From positions 1-6,724 of the forward strand of contig JAJRUE010000304.1 of assembly GCA_024277955.1 (NCBI GenBank): a stretch of DNA of 6,724 nucleotides. The letters are read 5' to 3'. The position numbers and the translations under genes were made by a program. The stretch's first letter is position 1. Each line of letters starts with the position of its first letter. Positions 1-4,640 of the stretch are shown here, one piece after another. This DNA comes from Alphaproteobacteria bacterium (GTDB lineage Bacteria; Pseudomonadota; Alphaproteobacteria; Rhodobacterales; Rhodobacteraceae). The notes under the pieces were generated by a model. That model worked only from the letters and a program-made list of their open reading frames with translations, had not been told where the DNA came from and searched no databases.

Positions 1-1521
1 CACCGTGTCGATTTCCACCGAGGACATGCGCTCCTTGATCGCGCGTTCCATGCGCAGCAGGCCGACGCGATACTGGTTTTCCATCAGCTCGCCCACCGAG
101 CGCCCCCGGCGGTTGCCCAGGTGGTCGATGTCGTCGATGTCGCCCTTGCCGTCGCGCAGCTCCACCAGGCCCTTGACGCAGGCCACGATGTCTTCCTTGC
201 GCAGGGTGCGCAGGGTGTCGGGCGCGTCCAGATCCAGGCGCATGTTCATCTTGACCCGGCCGACGGCGGACAGGTCGTAGCGCTCGGGGTCGAAGAACAG
301 CGTGTCGAACAGCGCGCTGGCGGCGTCGACGGTGGGCGGCTCGCCCGGGCGCATGACGCGGTAGATGTCCATGAGCGCGGTTTCGCGGTTCATGTTCTTG
401 TCCACCGCCATGGTGTTGCGGATGTAGGGGCCGACGTTCACACCGTCGATGTCGAGCACCGGGATATCGGTGATACCGGCGTCCAGCAGTTCCTTGAGCG
501 TGCCGCCGGTCACGGTGCCGTCCTTGTCGACTTCCCAGGTCAGCTCATCGCCGGCCTCGACGTAGATCGCGCCGGTTTCCTCGTTGATGATGTCCTTGGC
601 GACGAAACGCCCGACGATCCTGTCGAACGGCAGCAGGATGTCTTTCACCTTGCCTTCGTCGATCAGCTTCTTGACCGCGCGCGGGGTGACCTTCTTGCCG
701 GCTTCGGCGATGACTTCGCCGGTCTTGGCGTCGATCAGGTCAAACTCGGGGCGGGTGCCGCGGATGCGCTCGGGGAAGAACCTGGTCACCCAGCCCTTGT
801 TCTTCTTCAGCTTGAACTGGACGGTGTCGTAATAGGCGTCCATGATCGCTTCCTGGTCCATGCCAAGCGCATAGAGAAGCGTCGTCACCGGCAGCTTGCG
901 GCGGCGGTCGATACGGGCGAAAACGATGTCCTTGGCGTCAAACTCGAAGTCCAGCCAGGACCCGCGGTAAGGAATGATCCGGCAGGCAAACAGCAGCTTG
1001 CCCGAGCTGTGGGTCTTGCCCTTGTCGTGGTCGTAAAAGACGCCGGGCGAACGGTGCATCTGGGAAACGATGACCCGCTCGGTGCCGTTGACGACGAAGG
1101 TGCCGTTGGGGGTCATGAGCGGCATGTCCCCCATGAACACGTCCTGTTCCTTGATGTCCTTGACCGACTTGGCACCGGTATCTTCGTCCACATCGAACAC
1201 GATCAGGCGCAGCGTCACCTTGAGCGGCGCGCCATAGGTCATGTCGCGCTGCTGGCATTCCTCGACATCGTATTTCGGCTTTTCCAGCTCGTATCTGGCG
1301 AATTCCAGAACCGCGGTTTCGTTGAAATCCTTGATCGGAAAGACCGACTGGAACACACCCTGGATGCCTTCGCCATCGGTGGGCTCGGGGCCTTCACCGG
1401 ATTTGAGGAACAGGTCGTACGAGGATTTCTGAACCTCGATCAGGTTCGGCATTTCCAGGACTTCGCGGATCTTGCCGAAGTATTTGCGCAGACGTTTCTG
1501 GCCGATATAGGAGGAAGCCAT
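1..1521 (-). CDS. rpoB: RNA polymerase beta subunit, N-terminal 507 residues (3' part outside window)
   Basis: This encodes the beta subunit of DNA-directed RNA polymerase, which forms much of the catalytic cleft with beta'. The frame opens at ATG 1521 (MASSYIGQKRLRKYFGKI) and stays open to base 1, giving exactly 507 codons. Landmarks are the N-terminal EVLEMPNLIEVQKSSYD (about residues 20-36), the lobe segment ERVIVSQMHRSPGVFYDHDKG (about 148-168, which contains the N-terminal rifampicin-contact region), RIIPYRGSWLDFEFD (181-195), RIDRRRKLP (203-211) and DIDHLGNRRGRSVGELMENQ (464-483). Members of the family in alphaproteobacteria are about 1,380 residues, so nearly two thirds is missing past the left edge, including the main rifampicin cluster, which by alignment to E. 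coli starts about 20-25 residues further on. The start is supported by an AAAGGTGA ribosome binding site at 1530-1537, 8 nt upstream. It follows rplL after 237 bp. No frameshift or odd insertion was seen. Confidence 0.98.
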   Translation of the reverse strand, partial: MASSYIGQKRLRKYFGKIREVLEMPNLIEVQKSSYDLFLKSGEGPEPTDGEGIQGVFQSVFPIKDFNETAVLEFARYELEKPKYDVEECQQRDMTYGAPLKVTLRLIVFDVDEDTGAKSVKDIKEQDVFMGDMPLMTPNGTFVVNGTERVIVSQMHRSPGVFYDHDKGKTHSSGKLLFACRIIPYRGSWLDFEFDAKDIVFARIDRRRKLPVTTLLYALGMDQEAIMDAYYDTVQFKLKKNKGWVTRFFPERIRGTRPEFDLIDAKTGEVIAEAGKKVTPRAVKKLIDEGKVKDILLPFDRIVGRFVAKDIINEETGAIYVEAGDELTWEVDKDGTVTGGTLKELLDAGITDIPVLDIDGVNVGPYIRNTMAVDKNMNRETALMDIYRVMRPGEPPTVDAASALFDTLFFDPERYDLSAVGRVKMNMRLDLDAPDTLRTLRKEDIVACVKGLVELRDGKGDIDDIDHLGNRRGRSVGELMENQYRVGLLRMERAIKERMSSVEIDTV

Positions 1522-1662
1522 GCGTGAGATCACCTTTCATTTTCGCAAGCGCACCAGCCGCCGGGGCCACGGCGATACGCCCTCGAAACAAGACATTTCC
1601 GGTCCATTCCCGCGCACCGTCCCACCGGCGCGCTCCCGATCCGAAAACCTCTCTTCAGGAAC

Positions 1663-1678
1663 GGCCCCGGTTGGGGCC
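1663..1678 (-). promoter_or_regulatory. Third hairpin of the rplL-rpoB spacer
   Basis: GGCCCC and GGGGCC pair around a four-base loop (6 GC pairs). It lies about 140 nt before rpoB and is the last of three hairpins in this spacer. No U-run follows on the minus strand, so it does not look like a simple terminator. It may act with the two preceding hairpins in mRNA processing or attenuation; this is inference. Confidence 0.45.
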
Positions 1679-1696
1679 CCTCGTAAAGACAGGTTC

Positions 1697-1724
1697 GGCT
1701 GGGCACGAAAAATCGCGCCCAGCC
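1697..1724 (-). promoter_or_regulatory. Long hairpin between rplL and rpoB (candidate attenuator or RNase III processing site)
   Basis: GGCTGGGC (1697-1704) pairs with GCCCAGCC (1717-1724). The stem continues inward through a U.G wobble (present only in the minus-strand RNA) and CGA/UCG to a UUUU tetraloop, 12 pairs in all. On the plus strand the wobble would be an A-C mismatch, which fits selection on the rplL-rpoB transcript. In E. coli the rplL-rpoB spacer holds both a partial terminator that lowers rpoB expression relative to ribosomal proteins and an RNase III site. The position and shape here agree with either role, but no poly-U tail follows (only UGUCUUUACG), so a processing site or weak attenuator is more likely than a full terminator. 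Confidence 0.6.
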
Positions 1725-1734
1725 TTGTAACTTT

Positions 1735-1753
1735 CGGGCCTTCGACAGGCCCG
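1735..1753 (-). promoter_or_regulatory. First hairpin after rplL
   Basis: CGGGCCT (1735-1741) and AGGCCCG (1747-1753) form a 7-bp stem with a five-base loop, beginning 5 nt after the rplL stop codon. The minus-strand RNA continues with GAAAGUUACAAG and has no U-run. It may protect the rplJL message end or serve as a partial attenuator. Confidence 0.5.
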
Positions 1754-1758
1754 GGCCC

Positions 1759-2133
1759 TCAGGCCAGTTCGACCTCGGCGCCGGCTGCTTCCAGCTTGGC
1801 CTTGACCTCTTCGGCTTCCTCTTTCGAGACGCCTTCCTTGATCTTGCCGCCAGCTTCCACCAGATCCTTGGCTTCTTTCAGGCCAAGACCGGTCAGCGTG
1901 CGCACTTCCTTGATCACGTTGATCTTGGAGGCGCCGGCGTTCTTGAGGACGACGTCGAATTCGGTCTTTTCCTCTTCCGCGGCACCGCCGGCGTCGCCAC
2001 CGGCAGCCATGACAACGGCGCCGCCAGCGGCGGGCTCGATGCCGTATTCATCCTTGAGGATGGTTTTCAGTTCCTGGGCTTCGAGAAGGGTCAGACCCAC
2101 GATCTCTTCAGCAAGTTTTTTCAGATCAGCCAT
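1759..2133 (-). CDS. rplL: 50S ribosomal protein L7/L12
   Basis: L7/L12 forms the dimers of the ribosomal stalk that recruit and stimulate the translational GTPases (EF-Tu, EF-G, IF2, RF3). The 124-residue product has the family's three parts: an N-terminal dimerisation and L10-binding helix pair (residues 1-34, MADLKKLAEEIVGLTLLEAQ onward), a flexible Ala/Gly-rich hinge (about 35-56) and a globular C-terminal domain (about 57-124) containing EKTEFDVVLKNAGASKINVI and TGLGLKEAKDLVE, the conserved factor-binding surface. Length is normal. It starts 72 nt after rplJ; a purine-rich GGAAAAG lies about 5-11 nt before the ATG. It is followed by three hairpins before rpoB. L12 is needed in several copies per ribosome, so the spacer structures may help keep its expression above that of rpoB. 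Confidence 0.98.
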   Translation of the reverse strand: MADLKKLAEEIVGLTLLEAQELKTILKDEYGIEPAAGGAVVMAAGGDAGGAAEEEKTEFDVVLKNAGASKINVIKEVRTLTGLGLKEAKDLVEAGGKIKEGVSKEEAEEVKAKLEAAGAEVELA

Positions 2134-2205
2134 TTTACTTTTCCGTTCGTTTCGATGTGTTCCAACGTGTGTGCGGCGACGCCACCCACAGGCCGTTCAG
2201 TTGCT

Positions 2206-2721
2206 TTATGCAGCCGCCTTGTCCTCGATCGTGGACAAGATGGACGCGATGTTCGAAGCAGGGGCGCCAATGGCGCCGGCGATGTTCGAGCCAGGCGCGC
2301 CAATGCACGACGCGATCTGAGCAATGAGCTCATCGCGCGAGGGCATTTTCGCGACAGCTTTCACACCGTCCACGTCAAGTGCCGTTCCACCCATCGCCCC
2401 GCCCAGGATCACGAGCTTGTCGTTTTCCTTGGCATAGGCATCGACCACCTTGGCCGCAGCCACCGGGTCTTCGGAATAGGCGAGAACGGTCATCCCGGTC
2501 AGGAATTCACCGATCGAAGCGTTCGGGGTTCCCTCAAGGGCGATCTTGGCGAGCTTGTTCTTGGCAACGCGCACGGATCCGCCAGCTTCGCGCATTTGCG
2601 CGCGCAGATCCTGCATTTCGGCAACCGTGAGACCTGCGTAATGTGCTACCACAATCACGCCAGAGCTTTCAAAGATCTGGCCGAGTTCCTCGACCACTTT
2701 CTCTTTCTGGGCTCTATCCAC
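2206..2721 (-). CDS. rplJ: 50S ribosomal protein L10
   Basis: L10 anchors L7/L12 dimers to 23S rRNA at the base of the stalk. In well-studied bacteria the L10-L12 complex also binds the rplJ leader and represses its own translation. The product is 171 residues when the GTG at 2719-2721 is used: (M)DRAQKEKVVEELGQIFESS, then GVIVVAHYAGLTVAEMQDL and VRVAKNKLAKIAL, all typical of alphaproteobacterial L10. GTG is preferred because it starts exactly at the family N-terminus and has GGAG (2729-2732) 7 nt upstream. An in-frame ATG at 2844 would add a 41-residue Arg/Gly/Pro-rich extension unlike any L10, lying across the structured leader. The C-terminal helix holds a tandem 11-residue repeat (GAPGSNIAGAI / GAPASNIASIL), the segment where L12 dimers dock. 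The stop is TAA. Confidence 0.97.
   Translation of the reverse strand: MDRAQKEKVVEELGQIFESSGVIVVAHYAGLTVAEMQDLRAQMREAGGSVRVAKNKLAKIALEGTPNASIGEFLTGMTVLAYSEDPVAAAKVVDAYAKENDKLVILGGAMGGTALDVDGVKAVAKMPSRDELIAQIASCIGAPGSNIAGAIGAPASNIASILSTIEDKAAA
2248..2305 (-). repeat. Tandem 33-bp (11-codon) repeat in the rplJ C-terminal helix
   Basis: Two 25-bp blocks, 2248-2272 and 2281-2305, match at 22 of 25 positions and are offset by 33 bp. They encode the successive helix segments GAPxSNIA in L10. In L10 structures each segment of about 10-11 residues of the C-terminal helix binds one L12 dimer, so the repeat is functional protein architecture, not a mobile or non-coding repeat. Confidence 0.8.
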
Positions 2722-2728
2722 AGTTTCA

Positions 2729-2732
2729 CTCC
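2729..2732 (-). promoter_or_regulatory. rplJ ribosome binding site deciding the GTG start
   Basis: GGAG lies 7 nt upstream of the GTG initiator at 2721 and only a few bases after the GC hairpin at 2739-2754. It fixes the start of rplJ, and its closeness to that hairpin suggests that leader folding could affect ribosome access. Confidence 0.75.
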
Positions 2733-2738
2733 AATTAT

Positions 2739-2754
2739 GGGGGGGTGACCCCCC
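2739..2754 (-). promoter_or_regulatory. G6/C6 hairpin beside the rplJ ribosome binding site
   Basis: GGGGGG and CCCCCC pair around a three-base loop, ending 6 nt before the GGAG of rplJ. A stem this stable would form as soon as transcribed unless bases 2752-2757 pair instead with 2768-2773. The choice between the two could set ribosome access. No U-run follows, so it is not a terminator. Confidence 0.5.
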
Positions 2755-2788
2755 GGCTCTTCTTTTTGCCGGGCAAGTGCCCGACAAT

Positions 2789-2808
2789 CGGGTCCTTACG
2801 GGTCCTTC
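2789..2808 (-). repeat. Tandem 10-bp repeat in the rplJ leader
   Basis: CGGGTCCTTA at 2789-2798 is followed directly by CGGGTCCTTC at 2799-2808 (9 of 10 identical). In the transcript each gives GGACCCG, which could pair with the GGGUC present in the G-rich hairpin next to the ribosome binding site. A role in alternative folding is inference. Confidence 0.6.
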
Positions 2809-2955
2809 GCAATATCGCCCCCGGGGATCTACCCGAGGAAGCATTGTTCTTTCCCCGTCTCAGGTCGGAATTATGGGTTGGGTTGCCCCGCGCCACCGGC
2901 CATCTTGGACGAATCACACAGGCCGCCGCGAATCCGCGACGACCTGAGCAGGCGC

Positions 2956-2984
2956 GTATTAGGGGGTTTGCGCGCAAATGTGAA
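2956..2984 (-). promoter_or_regulatory. Promoter of the rplJ-rplL-rpoB unit
   Basis: A TTCACA -35 box (2979-2984) and a TAATAC -10 box (2956-2961) are separated by exactly 17 bp, an excellent match to the housekeeping sigma70 consensus. The expected start of transcription is near 2949. The spacer contains the perfect 12-bp palindrome TTTGCGCGCAAA (2967-2978), which could be an operator. The promoter lies between the pmtA terminator hairpin and rplJ, as expected for an independent ribosomal protein unit. Confidence 0.7.
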
Positions 2985-3002
2985 GCGTTATTTTCGCGCT
3001 TC
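2982..3002 (-). terminator. Small hairpin overlapping the rplJ -35 region
   Basis: GAAGCG (2982-2987) and CGCTTC (2997-3002) form a 6-bp stem with a nine-base loop, just beyond the larger hairpin at 3007-3028. In the pmtA transcript it would be a second 3' hairpin. It overlaps the -35 box, so it may be coincidental. Confidence 0.3.
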
Positions 3003-3006
3003 GGTC

Positions 3007-3028
3007 CGCACCCCCGATCGGGGGTGCG
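3007..3028 (-). terminator. Terminator-like hairpin after pmtA
   Basis: A perfect 22-bp palindrome forms a 9-bp, nearly all-GC stem (CGCACCCCC with its complement) closed by GATC. It sits 26 nt after the pmtA stop and before the rplJ promoter, the place where the lipid operon should end. There is no U-run on either strand, which is common for GC-rich alphaproteobacteria, so it may instead be a 3' stabilising element. Confidence 0.6.
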
Positions 3029-3031
3029 CCG

Positions 3032-3057
3032 GGCGGTGCGTTCAGGCGGTGCGTTCA
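3032..3057. repeat. 13-bp tandem duplication over the pmtA stop codon
   Basis: GGCGGTGCGTTCA occurs twice head to tail (3032-3044, 3045-3057), and five more matching bases follow (3058-3062). The inner copy carries the pmtA TGA; the second TGA is in another frame. It looks like a replication-slippage duplication with no effect on the protein. Confidence 0.85.
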
Positions 3058-3678
3058 GGCGGCCTGCTTTTCGAGCAGCAGAAAGGTCATCATCCCCACC
3101 GGCGGCCAGCGGCGCTGTTCAATCACCCGCAGGCTGCGTTCGCCAAGCACCCGGTCGATCTCGAAGTCCGAATGCCACCCCAGCACGTTTTCCAGCCGGG
3201 AGGCCAGCTTTTCGATCCGCGCCAGGAGGCCGCCGTCGCGGGCGAAATGGTTGGTGATCAGCACATGCCCGCCGGGCTTGCAGACCCGCGCCATTTCGGC
3301 GACCACGCGTTCGGGTTCGGGGACCACGCTGACCAGGTGCATCGCCACCACCATGTCGAAGTGATCATCGGGAAAGTCCAGGTCGCGCGCGTCCATCTGG
3401 TGCAGGTCCTCGACGTGGGACAGGTCTTTCTTGCGGACCTTTTCGCGGGCCTTGGCCAGCATTTCTTCGCTGTAGTCCACGCCGGTGACCTGCACATCGG
3501 GCGCGTAATGCGGTAGCGCCATGCCAGTGCCGACGCCGACCTCAAGCACCCGGCGCGCGCCGGTGCGGTTGACGTGCTGGACGGCGCGCTTGCGGCCGAT
3601 ATTGGTGACCGCGCCAAAGGTCTGGTCGTAAAACAGCGCCCAGCGGGCGTAAGATGTCTTGACCGCCTCGATTTCCAT
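3055..3678 (-). CDS. pmtA: Phosphatidylethanolamine N-methyltransferase, Rhodobacter type
   Basis: This is a class I SAM-dependent methyltransferase, predicted to add three methyl groups to phosphatidylethanolamine to make phosphatidylcholine at the inner face of the cytoplasmic membrane. From ATG 3678 it has 207 residues, close to the roughly 200-residue Rhodobacter PmtA. It shows the N-terminal SYARWALFYDQTFG (about 9-22), SAM motif I VLEVGVGTG (44-52), the acidic GVDYS (66-70) that binds the SAM ribose, FDMVVAMHLVSVVPEPE (107-123) and CKPGGHVLITNHF (133-145). There is no signal peptide or membrane segment. An in-frame ATG at 3741 would overlap pssA by 58 bp and add a basic stretch unlike the family; I prefer 3678, 5 bp after the pssA stop, with AGGGGGAA about 10 nt upstream. 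The link to psd and pssA strongly favours PmtA over UbiE/MenG-type quinone methyltransferases, which share the fold. It ends the lipid operon. Confidence 0.85.
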   Translation of the reverse strand: MEIEAVKTSYARWALFYDQTFGAVTNIGRKRAVQHVNRTGARRVLEVGVGTGMALPHYAPDVQVTGVDYSEEMLAKAREKVRKKDLSHVEDLHQMDARDLDFPDDHFDMVVAMHLVSVVPEPERVVAEMARVCKPGGHVLITNHFARDGGLLARIEKLASRLENVLGWHSDFEIDRVLGERSLRVIEQRRWPPVGMMTFLLLEKQAA

Positions 3679-3683
3679 TGCCG

Positions 3684-4637
3684 CTATTTCCCCCTGTCGT
3701 GTTTTGTCGTTTTCTGGCCTGAGCCGGATGTATCTTCGCATCCGGTATCTTTTCGGTTTACGGTTTGGTGTCTGGTCCGGTTTTTTTCCGGCGGCTGTTT
3801 CCTGTGGGCCTGGGGCTTGGCGGTCCGCGGCGCCGGGGCCTGCGCAATCAGGTCCGGTGTCTTCAGATCCGCTTGCGGGGTTTCAACCGATGGGTCCGCC
3901 GGGCCGCCGCGCATCCGCGCCAGGTTGGCGATCACCAGCAGGATATAGGCCACCGTCAGCACCGCCAGCGTCACCCAGGCAAAGGTCAGCACCGCCGCGC
4001 CGACAAAGGCAAAACCGATGATAAAGAACTTGGCCCTGGGCCGCGCGATCCGGGCCTTCTTGAAGGACGGTGTCGGGATGCGGCTGATCAGCAGGAAGCC
4101 CACCAGCACCATGTTCAGCGCAATCAGCCAGCCCGGCAGGATCGGCGCTTCGGACACCGAGAACGAGATGAACATCGGCAGCATCACCAGCATCGCCCCG
4201 GCGGGCGCCGGCACGCCGACGAAATTGCCGCCCCGGCCCGAAGCGTCTTCGGACTTGGCGTCGACGTTGAAGCGCGCCAGGCGCAGCACGCAGGCGACCG
4301 AGTAGATCAGCACCGCGATCCAGCCTTCGCGCGGCATCTCCTGCAGCGCCCAGAAATACAGCACCAGCACCGGGGCCACGCCGAAATTCAGGAAATCGGC
4401 CAGCGAATCCAGTTCCGCCCCCAGCGCGCTGTCGCTTTTCAGCATCCGCGCCAGCCGCCCGTCGATCCCGTCCAGCACCGCCGCCAGCAGGATCAGTTGC
4501 ACCGACAATTCGTAATTGCCGACAAAGCCGAACCGGATCGCGGTCAGCCCGGCGGCGATGGCGGTGATGGTCAGCAGGTTGGGCAGAAGCTGCACGATCG
4601 TCAGATCGGGGTCCGGTCTGTGACGCGGGGCGTTCAT
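3684..4637 (-). CDS. pssA: CDP-diacylglycerol-serine O-phosphatidyltransferase
   Basis: This integral membrane enzyme joins CDP-diacylglycerol and serine to give phosphatidylserine and CMP. The CDP-alcohol phosphatidyltransferase signature is complete: D56-x2-D59-G60-x2-A63-R64-x8-G73-x3-D77-x3-D81. Hydrophobic segments cover about residues 13-36, 44-56, 84-98, 105-121, 145-162, 168-185 and 203-238. FNVDAKSE-type loop residues and GVPAPAGA (141-148) agree with the type II PssA group. The catalytic part ends near residue 245. The last roughly 70 residues are a Pro/Ala/Lys/Arg-rich tail that looks non-family. Inside this tail lies A7 followed by C (minus strand, 3787-3780), and the final 30 residues cross a hairpin at 3724-3745, so the true end may differ (a one-base loss would stop at 3758, giving 292 residues). 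It starts 3 bp after psd and probably depends on translational coupling, since no clear ribosome binding site is seen. Confidence 0.93.
   Translation of the reverse strand: MNAPRHRPDPDLTIVQLLPNLLTITAIAAGLTAIRFGFVGNYELSVQLILLAAVLDGIDGRLARMLKSDSALGAELDSLADFLNFGVAPVLVLYFWALQEMPREGWIAVLIYSVACVLRLARFNVDAKSEDASGRGGNFVGVPAPAGAMLVMLPMFISFSVSEAPILPGWLIALNMVLVGFLLISRIPTPSFKKARIARPRAKFFIIGFAFVGAAVLTFAWVTLAVLTVAYILLVIANLARMRGGPADPSVETPQADLKTPDLIAQAPAPRTAKPQAHRKQPPEKNRTRHQTVNRKDTGCEDTSGSGQKTTKHDRGK
3724..3745. promoter_or_regulatory. Hairpin at the pssA-pmtA junction
   Basis: CCGGATG and CATCCGG form a 7-bp stem with an eight-base loop, inside the 3' end of the pssA frame and 46 bp before the pmtA start. 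U-rich sequence (TATCTTTTCGGTTT) follows only on the plus strand, where no gene exists. On the mRNA strand it could mark the true pssA-pmtA junction, or lie downstream of the slippery run at 3780-3786. Confidence 0.5.
3780..3786 (-). other. Slippery heptamer A AAA AAC in the pssA tail
   Basis: In the pssA frame the codons read GAA AAA AAC, so the heptamer A AAA AAC is in the canonical X XXY YYZ phase for -1 ribosomal slippage. After a -1 shift, no stop occurs through 3741 and onward into the pmtA frame, which would give a PssA-PmtA fusion. An AGGA (3800-3803) lies 13 nt upstream, roughly where the stimulatory site of dnaX frameshifting lies. The nearest stem downstream (3724-3745) is about 35 nt away, further than usual. 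Real use of the site is unproven. Confidence 0.4.
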
Positions 4638-4640
4638 GGG

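Larger units (their letters stand above)
2722..2949 (-). promoter_or_regulatory. Structured 5' leader of rplJ (candidate L10 autoregulatory leader)
   Basis: From the predicted transcription start (about 2949) to the GTG there are roughly 225 nt without a convincing gene. A 9-bp inverted repeat (CGACCTGAG 2940-2948 with CTCAGGTCG 2859-2867) can close a 72-nt domain containing a smaller CGCG-GATT-CGCG hairpin. Downstream lie a stem at 2819-2838 (7 bp with one U.G), a tandem GGACCCG repeat (2789-2808), a CGGGC/GCCCG hairpin (2770-2783), a 6-bp stem with a ten-base loop (2752-2773) and a GGGGGG/CCCCCC hairpin (2739-2754). The last two share bases and so exclude each other. Known L10 leaders lie in this place and bind L10(L12)4 to block translation. 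I see the length, position and pairings; I did not identify the protein-binding kink-turn. Confidence 0.6.

Noticed and set aside
121..1527. Plus-strand open frame of 468 codons
   Set aside because: It lies exactly antisense and codon-in-register to rpoB, whose protein is unmistakable. Long antisense frames are expected in GC-rich coding sequence, and its Asp/Val/Gly/His-rich product resembles no family.
1522..1662. A separate rpoB promoter in the rplL-rpoB spacer
   Set aside because: I found no -35/-10 pair with acceptable spacing; rpoB is probably read through from the rplJ promoter.
2739..2773. GC hairpins before rplJ as a rho-independent terminator of an upstream gene
   Set aside because: No U-run follows on the minus strand, they lie downstream of the rplJ promoter, and the pmtA unit already ends at the hairpin at 3007-3028.
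2206..2844. L10 of 212 residues from ATG 2844
   Set aside because: The family N-terminus begins at GTG 2721 with a good ribosome binding site; the extension would cover the structured leader.
3032..3062. Tandem repeat at the pmtA end as a CRISPR or mobile-element mark
   Set aside because: Only two 13-bp copies with no spacer, and no transposase, terminal repeats or cas genes nearby; it is a simple slippage duplication.
2155..3516. Several plus-strand frames across rplJ, its leader and pmtA
   Set aside because: All overlap well-supported minus-strand genes, have biased composition and lack convincing ribosome binding sites.
3055..3741. Longer pmtA from ATG 3741 (228 residues)
   Set aside because: The extra 21 residues are basic, unlike the family, and overlap pssA by 58 bp; ATG 3678 matches the family N-terminus and normal length.
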